From Datnioides undecimradiatus (Eukaryota; Chordata; Actinopteri; Lobotiformes; Datnioididae), in NCBI GenBank assembly GCA_008933995.1, contig WARS01000071.1, positions 3,675,652 to 3,739,651 of the forward strand: DNA of 64,000 nt, read 5' to 3'. Made by a program: the position numbers and the translations under genes. Position 1 is the stretch's first letter, and every line of letters begins with the position of its first letter. The notes under the pieces were generated by a model, which saw only the letters and a program-made list of their open reading frames with translations, was not told the origin of the DNA and ran no database searches. This document shows, piece after piece, positions 10,781 to 23,700 of this stretch.

Positions 10781-13700
10781 CTGGAACAAAGAGGAAAAGC
10801 TAAATGTGAAACCAGATCCAGATAATGGACTGAGCGAGGAGCTGAAAACACTTCTTTGCTCGCTCATGTCCGCAGGCAAACTTGTTGGGTTAGCTTAGCT
10901 TAGCATAACGAGTGGAGTTAGGGGAGGCAGCTAGCCCGGATCTGTCCAGAGAGCTCCTCTGAAGCTCAGCCTTTAGCGTGACATCCTGTTTATTTAAGAA
11001 AGTGTTAAAATGATTAAAACTGAGTAAAGCTGAGGGTTTACTGAGTCGCATGCTGACTCCTGACTTCCAGCAGCATGTTAGCTAGTGAGCTCTGAAGGCA
11101 GAAGCAGAGCCGGGCCGGTGGTCTCCCCGTCTTTCAGTATTTATGCTAAGCTACGCTAACCGCAGCTGTATTTCGCTTCGTATTTACTCTTGAACCATCA
11201 AACCTCGCCGTTTTAAAGCAGACTTACGATGCAGTGAGTGTGGAGTTGAGGACTAGAGTGGTGCGTATCCTGTACAGCTGAGCCAGCGTCAGCTTCTTGT
11301 GCTGCTGAGCCGGTGATTTCCTCTTTTTGGGCGACGCCTCCCCCGATTCGCCGGCGGTGGTTGGCTGGTTTTTCCTGTCTACGCAGGCGGACGGCGGCGT
11401 TTCCCCGTCCGAGCAGTTGCTTTGGGAATCGTTGCCCTCGCACAGCCCGGCGGGCGCCGTGCAGCAGTGCCGGGCCTCCGCCCTCCTCAGCGTGGCGCAG
11501 AGCTTGTCAGCGGGCATGCTCACGCTCAAGCAGTCGTCGGACTGGTCGAGGTCGCTGGAAAAGAGCTCCAGGCAGTTCTGGCCCAGCTCCGACAGGCTCC
11601 TGCTGTGCGGCAGCGGCGAGGAGTCCACGTCGCTGCACTGCGATTGGTCCTGCGCCTCGGAGCGCAGCGAGTGCGTGTGGGAAATGGGGGTTTTGCCGTG
11701 GCAGCGCTGCAGCAGATTGTCCTCGGAGCGGGACAAGGCCAGAGACGACAGCCTCTGCAGGCAGTTGAGCCGTGGCTGGACGTGAGGCCGGCGGCGAGGT
11801 TTAGAGGACTGCACCACCGACAGCTGCGACCCCAGTGAGGAGGCGGCGTCCTCCTCCTCCTCCTCCTCCTCTTCTTCTTCCTCTTCCTCCAGTAGCCCCT
11901 CCTCCTGCTCCGCCTCCTCCCTGTCTCCCTCCTCCTCCTCGGTCTCCTCTCCTTCGCTCTGTTCCGCCTGTGGCTTCAGTTCTCTCAGGAGGGACTCGGG
12001 GGAGAGGGTACCGTAGGCGCTGTCCATGGACAGAGAGCGACACTGGGCGTCCAGCTCCTCGCCGTCAGGCCCCGCCTCCTGCTCGGAGTAAACACTGGGG
12101 GGAACCCTGCGGGGGCTCGTGGGTGGACACTGCTGGACCTCAGGGTGCTCAGGCAGGAGAGACACATCAGCGTCTTTCACAGCTGCTGCCTCCAGGTTCA
12201 TGTTGGCGGCGGGAGGCTCGTGCTGCTCGCTCGGCTCATCGACGTCCATCACCGACAGCGTCTCCGTGGAGCCGTCTGATTGACTGAGGAGAGACGTTTG
12301 GTTGATTACAGCCCGTCGCTTTATCAGATCATCCACATTTCTATCTATAACCACATGCTGGGTCATCTCACACACAAATTATAGTTTTAAAACACATGAA
12401 AAACCATTCCAGATATCTATAATATAACTTTAAATACCCCAAAATGCATAGTGACTAGTAAAAATGTCTTCATATGTCTATAAATTGAAGATTTCCTGTT
12501 AAAACTGCAGTTTTGCATATCGAACATCTCACTTTTAACTTTTCGTCACAGCAACCAGTGTCGCTAGCTCTGCATATCTCAAATGATGATTCTAGTTATC
12601 CGTCATGACGATCTGGACCAGGTGGAGACGTATATTGAAACCACCCTCACATGTGTCTGTTTAAACAGGAAGCTACTGCCAGCTTCTGGTTAGCTTAGCT
12701 TAGCATAAAGGCTGGAAACAGGGGGAAACAGCTAGCCTGGTCTGTGCGCAGGCAGCTACTAAAACCCTCTGAGTGAAGTGATTTATCACATTTTAGCGGC
12801 GACGCGCTGTCGTACCTTGAGTTCTGCGATTCTTTGTGCCTCAGGCATGGGGAGCTCGTGGTGGAGTTGCTGCTCTCGTCCTCCTCCTCCTCCTCCTCCT
12901 CGCCCCCCGTGCACCTCTTCAGGCTGCTCTGCTGCCGGAGGACCTCCTCGGTGCGGAGCCTCTGCAGCTGGTTCTGCAGGAGAAAGCACAGAGACACAGG
13001 TGAGCACGCGGGCCGCAGCGTCCCCGTCTCCGCTGCGACATTTCAGAAAGACGCGAGCCGGCCGTCTGACCTGCACGTTGCAGATCGCATCGATCCAGCT
13101 TCGCCCCTGGGCGGCGCTGTTGGCCTGGAAAGTGTAGGCTGCCACTGCACTCTTAAACTCGTTGAGGTAGATGAGGATGAACGAGCCTGCGGGGACGAGA
13201 AGACGTTAAAAAATCAGCTGCAACAGGAAATAAAGCCATCGCTGATCTTTATTTAAGCCTGACTTAGTCACTTCAGCTCATTTTACAGCCTCGTATTCAC
13301 CCTGAAACAGGTCAGGGATCAGTGTTAGCTTCTTAAATATGAACATTTCTGTTTCTTATTGACAAACTGAGCCTTTGAAAACACCAGATTTGTCAGCACT
13401 GCATCAAAATCATGCTGGATCGCGTGCGCCTCCGTCAACTCACCGGGGTCTTTGAGCTCCTTGCAGACGACGTTGTGAATGAGCAGAGGCTGCCGGATGA
13501 TCTTGACCTTCTCCACCCGTTTCACTGGTTTGGTAATTAGCAGCAGGTCAGTGAACAGGACGCAGTAGACGTCCATCTGCAGAGGAGACACACACGGGGT
13601 CGTCTCAGGTCAGCTCGTTTTATACGTCGGCCATTTTTATGTGAAATGCGAGGCGGCGGCGGTGGTGGCGGGGGGCGAACGTGAGAAACCAGATGTGGAG

Positions 13701-16700
13701 CGTCAAGATAAGAGCTCCTTGCGTGTTTAACGAGCGGTCATGTGAGACGGACGGTCTTACCCTACTGTCTTTGCCCTCTTTCATCCGCAGCGCTCCCTCC
13801 AGATGCAGCTGTCGCGTCTCCTCCGGCGAGATCCCCCTCATGGGAGCCATCAGGTCGAAGCGGTTGTACTCTTTGAGGATCTGACAGAAGAAGACAAAGA
13901 GCATGAAGCCGACCGTGACACGGAGTCTGACTCAGCGGGCGCCCGCGGGTCGTCCCTCACCTTCTCCACCTCCTCGCTGCTGCCCTCCACCGCCTCGTAG
14001 GAGTCGATGCGGGCGGAAATGGTGGCCAGCTTCTGCTGCTCCTGACGGTGTCGCATCTGGGAGTCCACGCTGTTGATGAAGCCCTCGACCGTCGCGACCT
14101 GGAGGAGCAAAAACACAGAAACTGAGTCTTCCCCCATTTGAAATGCGATTAAAGCGGCGCGCGCTGCAGGTTCCGCCTCATCCTCACCATGCTGTTGACG
14201 ATGTCGCGGGCCGGCGGCTCGTCCGTCTTCTTGAGGACGCTCTTCAGCAGGAGGGGGTACTTGGTCAGCCTCTGGTGAGGCTTCGCCAACATGTCGGCCA
14301 GCTTCAGACGGTTACACTGCTTATGGGTCTCCCCCCACTGCAGAGAGCCACACAAAGGCAGGAAATGAAGCGTTTAATGAGCCAGAAACACGAGGAAAAC
14401 CAGCGAGGTGTGTGTCGGTACAGGGTGTACTGGGGGGGGGGGAGGCTCACCGTGACGTAGGTCCTGAAGAGCTCGTTGTCCCTGAGAAGCGTGCGCATGT
14501 ACTCCATGCAGCCCTCCTCCTCCATGCAGTAACGGATGTAGGGCTGGAACCTGGAGCCGAACTGAACGCACACACCAACATGTAAACAAAAGACGTGAGT
14601 CAGACACGATGGAAAACAAACTCGATACGACGGGGATCATTTAAACTGCAGCACCGTCCCATTTCACTGCCTGTCCTCGGCTTTGAGGCTATTTATAAAT
14701 TGTATTCGGGGGACCTGATCGAGGTCAGCGGGTTCAATCTGGGAACCCTTCTGACAACGACTGAGCCTCCGGAGGCGGCGGTCAGTGTTTCAGGACTTCC
14801 TCCTCCGTGCTCCGGTCATTGTTTACAGCCCGATTAGCGACTCGAGTCACGAAAATGAAGTTTTCAGCTCGTCTCTGTGAATAAATATCTGCATGCAAAC
14901 GCAGACGATCTGCACAGCGTGGTTGCAACTGACCGTCCGGAAGCCGTGGTGCAGGTCGGTGGGGTCGAGCAGCGCCCTCGCCTGCCGGGCCTTCTCCAGG
15001 ACGGGCAGCATGACCTGGTTCCACAGGGAGGTGTGCAGGCGGACAATCTCCTGGACGTTGCTGAACAGCTTGGCGGGCTCCACCTCCGTCAGCAGGCCGC
15101 TCTCCTGCAGGTTGAGCAGGCCGCACAGGAACAGCTGCGGAGGGCGAGAGGAGCGACTGTGAGCAAAGGTTATCAGGCGGCTAAGACGGGACTCCGCGTG
15201 CAGCAGAGATAAAGACGGCGCTCCAGTCTCAGACCCCCGACAGGAGGCTCATTGATCTTCTATCTAACTCGGCACAGAAGCCGCCGCGTCTTACACAACG
15301 GGCGGACGGGTGTCAGTGATCTGTGCGCGCGTCAGCAGACCTTTGCACTCACATCAGTGATGACTCGCAGCTTCTTAATGTAGGTGGCCTCCGTGTGCAG
15401 CAGCTCCCATATCGCCTCCTGCTGGTGGAACTGTCGCCTGGTCAGCGTCTGCACACACACACACACACACACACGGGTTACATTGGTAAACACATCAGAC
15501 GTCTCCTCAGATTCTGTGTTTTCACTCTGCGATCGTGGATTTTTAATAATAACTGACGCCTCAGTAAGACCGGAACTCATGACCTGAGTCATAATTCAGT
15601 TTTACGTTCCTCTGACTGATGCGTTAAAGCAGATTCTGCGTCGCTTTGCTGATCTTTCTCTTAAATCTGATATTACTTCATATATTTATGATGCTGGAAG
15701 CCCAGTTGGCCGTTTATCATTCGCGCTGTCTGGCTTCCTGTAAGTTCACATCACAGCCCGTGCATCTGGGAATTACCAGCAGTCGAGTCAGTCGTGCGTC
15801 TTATGTAACTAACCGTCAGCGGTGAGTGTACAGCAAGACACACTGCACGGCAGCTGAGCGGCGGCGGCGGCGGCGCCCCCGCCTCACCGCCCTGATCCGT
15901 CATGTACACATTAACAGGAGGCGGCGAGTTTTATGACTTTATTAGTGTCTTTTTTTCCTCTGTGGTTCTGGGAAAGCAGGCGTCGGAGTGGGGTCGCAGG
16001 CGTGACAGAGACACGCGATGAGGAAGTGACAGCGAGGCTCGAAGCAGGTTTAGCGATTTAGCTCTCACTACAGATTCATATTAAATTTGAATAAAAATAT
16101 ATGTGCGAGCCATTAATACACGTATACATAGCTCATATTGCACTGTCTGCACTGACATTTATTCATTTCTTTGATTTATTTTTGTTTTGATGACTCGCTC
16201 TGTTTTGCAATCTGCTGCAAACACTGCAAATTCCCCGTTTGTGGGAGATCTTATCTTAATGTTGCACGTCTGTGTGATGTCTGCGTATAAAGATAAATGC
16301 ACTGGTGGAAGGACTGGGTGCTTTTTCTTCACAGGTCAAGTTAAAAGTCCAAATAAAACATTAATGATCCGTAAAGTCCCTGAGATTTCTTACTTATGAA
16401 CTGTCGTTTCACTTTTAACCCGGAGCGCGCTGCTAGCTCACCACCCGTGGGCCCAGCATTTAAAGCATCGTATTTTAATCAGATTTCAGTTTGCGGCGTG
16501 TGATTCTGAATCATTTGTGCTCTTAACGCTGGGAGCGACGCTAGCTGACAGCGCTAAGCTCTCTCAGGCAACAAAACGCTGATTATAACTAAAACACCTT
16601 GGACCCGGACGCCGGAGCAAACTCCTCCGCTGTTCGTTACGGTTCGCACTACGGCTGAACTATGACCTGAACCTGTACCAGGACACTGGTTTTATTGGTC

Positions 16701-17743
16701 TGACTGTGTGGGAATCTGATAGCGAGGAGCAAACATCTTGTCGGAGAGGTTCTGCATTGGGCAGCTGCTCTGCAACTCAGCAGAGTGTGTGAGTTATATG
16801 TGTTATAACTGTGGGCACGATCCAACAAATCAAATATATATCTTTAGATAAGAAAAGCAGGAAGCGCAATAAGCACACGTTCGCACGCTGCGTCCGTGTT
16901 TGTCGTACCTCGGAGTTGTCCAGCAGCGTCTGCCAACTGTCCTCCATGTCCAGGTTGGTCTCCTCCTCCTCCTCCTCCCAGGAGTCCTGGTGGAAGGAGA
17001 GCTGCCGCGGCACCTTGGGCAGCCCGAACAACGTGTAGGAGTGGAGTTTGCTCTGGAGCTGCTCCAGACGGTCCACCTCCTGATGTTGACGTCGAGACAG
17101 GAACAAAGGAGACACGTCTAATTAGTTTAAACGAGGACAACACGGCGACGGCGAGGCGGGATGCGGCGGCAACCGTCAGTTTCTGCCCTCTTTGTGTCAA
17201 CTTAGTGCCGCGCTCAGACTGTAAGTGAAGACGAATCCACGCATTAGCATGTAAATCCTGCCCCTACCGGCGCCTTAATGCTCGAATCTAACAGCAGCAG
17301 CTATTCAGGCCTTTGTTCGGCCCGGCAGGCCTGATGCAGTTATGAAAATGAGCTCTGTGCATTGAGACTGGAACAATAGAGGAGGCGGGGGTGGAGGGGG
17401 AAGATGGACCGCGGAGGGGGAAGATGGACCGCGGGTTCACGGTTCATGCAGCCTTCATGCAGAGTAAGGGACAAACTGTACAACAGGTTCAGGAGTCAAA
17501 TGGTCGGCTCTGAGCGACCGGTCGACTGCTTTTCAAAGTTTGGTGAAAGGGGGACTGATGGTGGTTCGTGGCCCGCAGTGCAGAGGGTGCAAGAGGTCCA
17601 GGTCCTGGTGAAGGATCTCTGGCCCTGTAGGGGTTAAGGGGGACCCTCGGGGTGAATAGAGACGAGCCAGGCGGTGACAGGTGACTGACAGATACTGTCT
17701 CTATCTGACATCTGCTGCTGTGGAGGATGTGACCTCCGGAGGA

Positions 17744-17791
<48 letters not shown>

Positions 17792-20700
17792 TGTGCGCTT
17801 TACTAGTTAACATTGCTGAAAACCTGCTACTGGAGCTGAAGGAAAGCTCTGACATGTTGAGATTTCACTTTTGTCTTAATGAGTGAGCTTCAGAGGAGCC
17901 AGGCTAGCTGTTTCCCCCCGTTTCCAGTCTTTATGCTAAGCTAAGTTAGCCGCCCGCTGACCAGACAAGAGAAGTATCAGTGTTCTCATGTAAAACATTC
18001 CTCACAACTCATTTTGTGAGCAGGCTGAGTTTTTAAAACCAGGAGGACGCTGGACTGAGTCTGTTCCTCCACCTACTCAGTTCCAGAGCTGCTGGGAGGA
18101 AAGTATGTGAGCCAACAAGTCAGGAGACGTTGAAGGGAAATGACCTCACCAGGGCTCGTGGGACACGGCCTTCCGACCCTCCTCCCACTGCTGCTCGCTA
18201 CTGTTTTGTTTGCTTTTTAATGTTTTTCTTTTTTTTTTTTTTTTTGAATCTGAGACGCGTCTGGGCTCCGATCTCTGCTTTTACGATCTCTGGGCGATCG
18301 GCGTTACCTTGCCGAAGGGTCCTGCTCCAGCGTTGGAGCTGAAGAAGCCGCTGAAGCGGCTGGCGGCGCGGTTCTTCCAGCTGTCGGGCCCGGCCCCGAC
18401 GCTTGGCACGGAGCCACCGATCTGACCCAGAGCATCCGGGGTGGGAATGTTGGTCTCCCCCAGGAACTCGGTCATGTTCTTCCTCCTTCGCGCCTGACCC
18501 TGCGGTGCGGAGAAGACAGGCGGTTAAACTTCACACGACACAGAAAATGAAACGACGGGCACAAGAGTTTCGGTCACCGCAGGAGGAAGGACAAAAGTTT
18601 CCAGGCAGACGGATGGAAAGAGACAATGAAGGAAAGGGAGAAATATGGCCGGACAGGATAAACAGGAAATCAGAGGGGAATTCTGCGGCGAGGGATGACA
18701 TCAGCACGACCGTTAAAGTCACCCTGATGATCAGACACAAACAGGAGAGGGAAGGACGGCCACTTCCTCGCAGTGAATGCTCATTACATCACAAGGAGCG
18801 AGCGGGAGGTTGTTCCATACGACCAGATGACCCCAGCCTCCCCCAGCCTCCCCCAGCCTCCCCCCTCCTCCCTGTCTCCATTGTCACCCTGTCAGCGGGC
18901 CCGGCCGCGCGTCCTCACTCGTGCAATCTGTGTCCACTTTACGAGCGACCGGCAAAGCAAACAAACAGGGGGCCACCTCTGTTTCTGAGGAAGCAGTTGT
19001 TTTTGCCGTTAAGGCCGAGGAATCTGCAACACACACACACACACACACACACACGTACAAACACAGTGACGAGGAACTCACATTCCAGGACACTGACACC
19101 GCAGCTGAAACTCTGCGGTCATACCAGAGAAATTCCTTTAATGATCACACACACACACACAGACAATGCAATGAAAACACCTATGCTCACAGCCGGCACC
19201 GCGGGTGTAGGGCTGAGCTGCGGTGTGTCCGTGATGATCCTGCAGCCGGACGCTCGGTGCAGAGTCTGAATCAACACAGGTGCTGGCAGCTCGACCCGTG
19301 GGGCGTCGGTAGCGGCTACTTCAGCCGCGAGCAGAGACGGCGAGACGATGCTGCAGGCGTTTGGGAAGCTCGACACCATCGGACTTCCCAAACAAGCGGC
19401 CTTCAGCGCCGACTGAAGAGTAATTACGCCTCGCAGAGCCGAGCCTCTGAGGCTTTACTCAACACGTAAACAGGCTTAAATCCGTTTCCTTTGAACATCA
19501 CGTCCAGTTTCTGTCTTGAAGAGATAAGCTTCGTCTCTCGTTTACCGCCTTAAGTGTGACTGATGGGCAACTCGATTATCATGAACAAAGACTGTAAACA
19601 AGAACTGCAGATGAGGGATGAAAGCGGGCGCTCACCGGCTGATTAATCAGCTGCAAGATATGAAAAATATAAATACATCTTACTGCGCAGAGGAGAAGGG
19701 TCTGCACTCTGTCAGGCTCCAAAGCAACTGTTCAATTCTCCCTTCGAGCCACGTTTCACCTCCCGCGTGAAGATCTCAAACATCTATATGGATTTATTTG
19801 AATCTAAAGAGCAGCTTTCAGACCTGCAGCCGTCCAATCGGGCTCCGGTCGACCTGACGCGACCGTGATTCGACTAAAACTAAAGAGCGTGCAATATTCT
19901 GCATGGACATGTAGGAAAATGAAATGTAAATATTATGAAGCGCTGCGGTCAGACCGTTCTGCGTTGCCCTGCGTTACTCCCATTTTAGGAAGAACATCCC
20001 CCCCGGGGGCCTTTGTGAAACCACTTAACGGGAGTAAAGGCACACAAGTGGCCCGTAACCCGGTTGCATAACAGGACAGTAAATCTGAGTGGGGGGTCCT
20101 GCGGGTTTTTAAAACGCGCTTTAGTCCCTTTATCTTTTCCTTTTTAATGATTACCGCAGAGGGGAGCGAACTGAACTGCAAACAGAGACGCCGGCTTCAG
20201 AACAAAAAGCATTCGGAGTCGTTTTAAGCGAAAGGGGGTAAATCTGGGCCAAGCGGTCAACGGACAAACAGGGAAAGTCTGGACCCGCCGCTGCCGACGG
20301 GACGCTGCTGGTCCGGCGTGTTTTGCGGCGCCTGGCGTCTCTTTCGCCTCCTGAGATTAAACAGAAGCGCGACAGAAGCGGAGGAAACACAGATACCGCG
20401 GCTGAAGGAAGCAAACGTCTCGGGTATCGGTTCAACACCATACTCGCCCCCTCGGAGACAAAAGACGGGGACAGGAAGTTGTCATTAAGAGGACGCGGGG
20501 ATAGAAGCGAGCGGCGGTTTCTCACCATTGAAGCCAGAGGCATGTCAAAGGTAACAAAAACCATCCTAATCCTTCAGTTGGATTCATGGATCGCAGCCCA
20601 TCCCGGAGCCAGCTGCTGCGCTCTCTCAACGTCTTGCCTCCTCTTTCGCCCCGTCTCTCTCTCTCTCGCCACTTCTCCCACGGTGAAACAAACACATCCA

Positions 20701-23700
20701 CGCCGCCCTCGCCGTCCAGACTTTAAGACTCAGAGTCGGTCCCGAGGAGCTGGGCGATGACTAACACGTTACTCCCCTCATCCATACACCAGCGTTGAGC
20801 TTCAGCCTGTCTTGAGAAGTGCCCGTTCCAGCCGAGCGGGTCCGGGTCGCTCACCGGGCGCGGTGTCCTGCCGCGGCCGACGGCAGCTTTGTCTTTGAAG
20901 CCGGGGACGTGACTCTGTCCTGTTCCTGCTGTCCAAACAGTCAGCGGTTGCATTTCATACAGACACTGGCCTGAAGTCATAGCAACCAGGAGGATCCAGC
21001 CTCATTGTGCTGGGGCAGGAAAGAGGAGGCAGGGCTGATCTGAATGTTTGGAGGTGGAGTCAGGGTGACAGCTTGTGGGGAGCTCCCTGCTGCAAACACA
21101 CATCCTGGTGCTCCAAGCTGCCAAATGCTCTCTGGGTCAGTCTCAACAGGCGCCTCGGGAGCAGGAACAAACTCACCACTTCTTGTAAATTCAAACTATT
21201 TGGGTTTGTTCTACCCGCTGGTATCAGCAATTCCTTTATTCTAACTGATGCAACTTTCATTCCAGGCAATTACCCGAATAAAAACCAAGACAATTACAGG
21301 GCACGGACGGGACGCTTCATTCTTCAGTCTCATTTGAAGTCGGTCCACTATTCTTTGCGCTATCTCAAATCGCTTGTTTTGCCTGGAGACTTCTGAACAA
21401 TGCCAGGCTAGCTGGCCAAAACAAGGAAAGAAAATGCCCCGATAATAGCCGAACGGGAAATTCCCTTTGTTTACTCGCATGTTTCAGCGCATTTAACAGG
21501 CCGCTCGGGCTCCGGCAAGATAAGCAGCGACACACCACCTCCTTCAGGAGCAGCGGGCTGCTCTGCAGAGCTGCAACATCTCCCTGTTTTAGTTGTTTAA
21601 CCTCTGCTTCCTGTTGATCAAACCTGTAGATCTGCGCGTTTGACTTCTAACAGACTGAACCGACAGACGATGAAACGACCCGTTAGGTGCAGCCGCAAAA
21701 AAACATTCCTTTCACCCGCAGCAGCGTTGGTTTTAGTTCCTGCTGAAACAGTTTGGTCCCCCTCGGTCCAATACACCCTCATAGTAAACACTAAGCTGCT
21801 GCGGTCGTGTCTGCCTAACTAATTATGTTTACAGGGTTTCTCTTGTGCCTCCTGTGTAAACCTGTCAGTCAGGACAGAGGGCAGAGGGGGCTCTTCACAA
21901 AGCTACTCGCTCTGGGAGCCGAGGCCTGTGTGTGTGTGTGTGTGTTTGTGTGTGTGCGCGTGGGGGGGGCCAGTCAGGTTAACGATATCAAGCCCCGTGT
22001 CCCCTCGCTGCCTTATCTTATCACGCCTGGATCGGAGAAAATCTTTAAATGGGAAGGGACTGTATTAAAATACGTGGTGACAAAGAGCAGCAGAGCACAG
22101 AGGGGGGACCCCCCACCCCCCTGCCCCCACCCCCACCCCTGCCCCCACCAAACCTTTCAGCCCCCCTGCTACTGCCTTTATGTTAGTCAACTGATAACGA
22201 CTCCCCTTGATCAGGTGGGGTTGATTAACGATGGGAAAACAGCACGACGCTGACCTTCCTCAAAGCCTGGACACACACACACTCTCACACACACACACAC
22301 ACACACACAACCAGGAAATAGAAACTAAAAGAAAACGCGCGGCGGTCAACACAAGCTGCACTTGCGTTTCAAAGGCCACAACAAGGACACAAACCGAAGC
22401 TTTCAGCCAGTGCGAGGCGAGACTTGTCAAAACAATGCTCCTGTTGCCCCCCAGCACCCTCCACCCCCAAATCATTCAGAAACAGCTCCTAATAATGAGA
22501 TCCCAATATGCAATACACAAGAGGCCTCCACGGGTTTCATGAGAGAAATCAAGTTAGGCCCAAACACGAATTAAGGCTTTAACTAACCATCTGACCAGCC
22601 TGCTCACTATAATCTGGATTCAGTTTCATATTTCTGTCTGACAAACAGTCAAAAACACAAGTGTATTCAGTTTACAGCTCAGTACCACTTATTTAATATC
22701 TGCTGACAGGCGCTGCGAGGTGACATGTCATCCCTCCGTCAACAGCAGCAACTTGCCTTGGACCTGTCAGCGAAGCGCCTCACCCTGACAGTCAATCCCG
22801 GCGTTGTTGGTTTGGCGTTCAGGAGGAGGCGACTCGGGAATCTCCGAGTCCACTTGCAGCAGGTCCCAGCTGCGCCAGGACGTCAGACGGCCGAAGCGAA
22901 CCATTTTCCGCAGGTTAGTTTAAAAAGAAAATTTCCCAAACTGTCAGATGGAAACTAAAAAAGTCCGAGCAAACAATTCCCAAAGTCAGGAATAATCCAT
23001 TTCCAGGAAATCACAGCTGAGAGCAGAGTGAAGCAGAGTGAAGCAGCATCGCAGCGGCTTCCCGTACACGTCTGCCTGCCTGTGTGCTGCAGGCCAACGG
23101 TCACACAAACAACAATCATAAAGGTGTGTGTTCAACCTGCAGTAATCTCCACCTTTAGGCATCAGGGGAAGTTCTTTGTCTCTGCAGCACACACACACAC
23201 ACACACACACACCTCCTTCTCAGCACATAGCCCCTCCCACGCCACATGGGGAATTAATAATAGCCTCCTGACACCCTGTGTAATTAGTGTGATTAGCAAC
23301 AAAACACATGAGTCAAGTACATTCCTCACCGAGACGCAGACTGTGCGAGCTGCATTCAGCGACACAGGGAGTGAATCTAATTTTAGATCGCAACTGCAAC
23401 AAAGGCGGGAGTCACAAAAAGTAATCTTCCTGTTTACCGAGTAATATTCAGTAAATGTTCCAAAACTCTCCTGCAGCCGCGTCACCATGATGTAAAACTG
23501 AGAAACGCAGCAAATTCTCAACTTGGAGAAACTGAAACGTGAGAATATTTTGCTTGGCGAACGTCCGAAACAATAAATCGGCGATTAAAACGCTGCAAAG
23601 GTGCATGACTCACACTGCATTACCCCCGACTCATCTCCATTGAATCAAGGGTTGGGGCTTTTTACGTCGGGTCATGTCTGACGTTAAGACCGCAGCGACT

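Larger units (their letters stand above)
10781..11227 (-). other. plekhg5 intron 20 with repeat fragments
   Basis: Intron between the tail exon and the terminal exon. It contains two fragments of the TTAGCTTAGCAT interspersed repeat in opposite orientations, at about 10887-10960 (plus) and 11120-11170 (minus). Confidence 0.75.
17080..18307 (-). other. plekhg5 intron 9
   Basis: 1.2 kb intron. It holds a short direct duplication GAAGATGGACCGCGG at about 17400-17432, a long (GT)n at about 17747-17796, an inverted TTAGCTTAGCAT repeat copy, and a T run at about 18229-18246. Confidence 0.8.

Noticed and set aside
11198-11206. GAGGTTTGA on the gene strand (Glu-Val-stop) only about 20 bases after the exon 20 donor
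   Set aside because: No acceptor AG precedes it and the gap is too short for an intron; the site at 10780 fits phase, acceptor and family end.
11313-12287. Long plus-strand frames opposite exon 20
   Set aside because: Antisense shadows of a GC-rich coding exon.
18403-19269. 288-codon plus-strand frame
   Set aside because: Starts antisense to exon 9 and runs into microsatellite sequence (Thr-His runs).
20151-20564. 137-codon minus-strand frame in intron 8
   Set aside because: No family resemblance; paired with an equally long plus-strand frame, typical of GC-rich chance frames.
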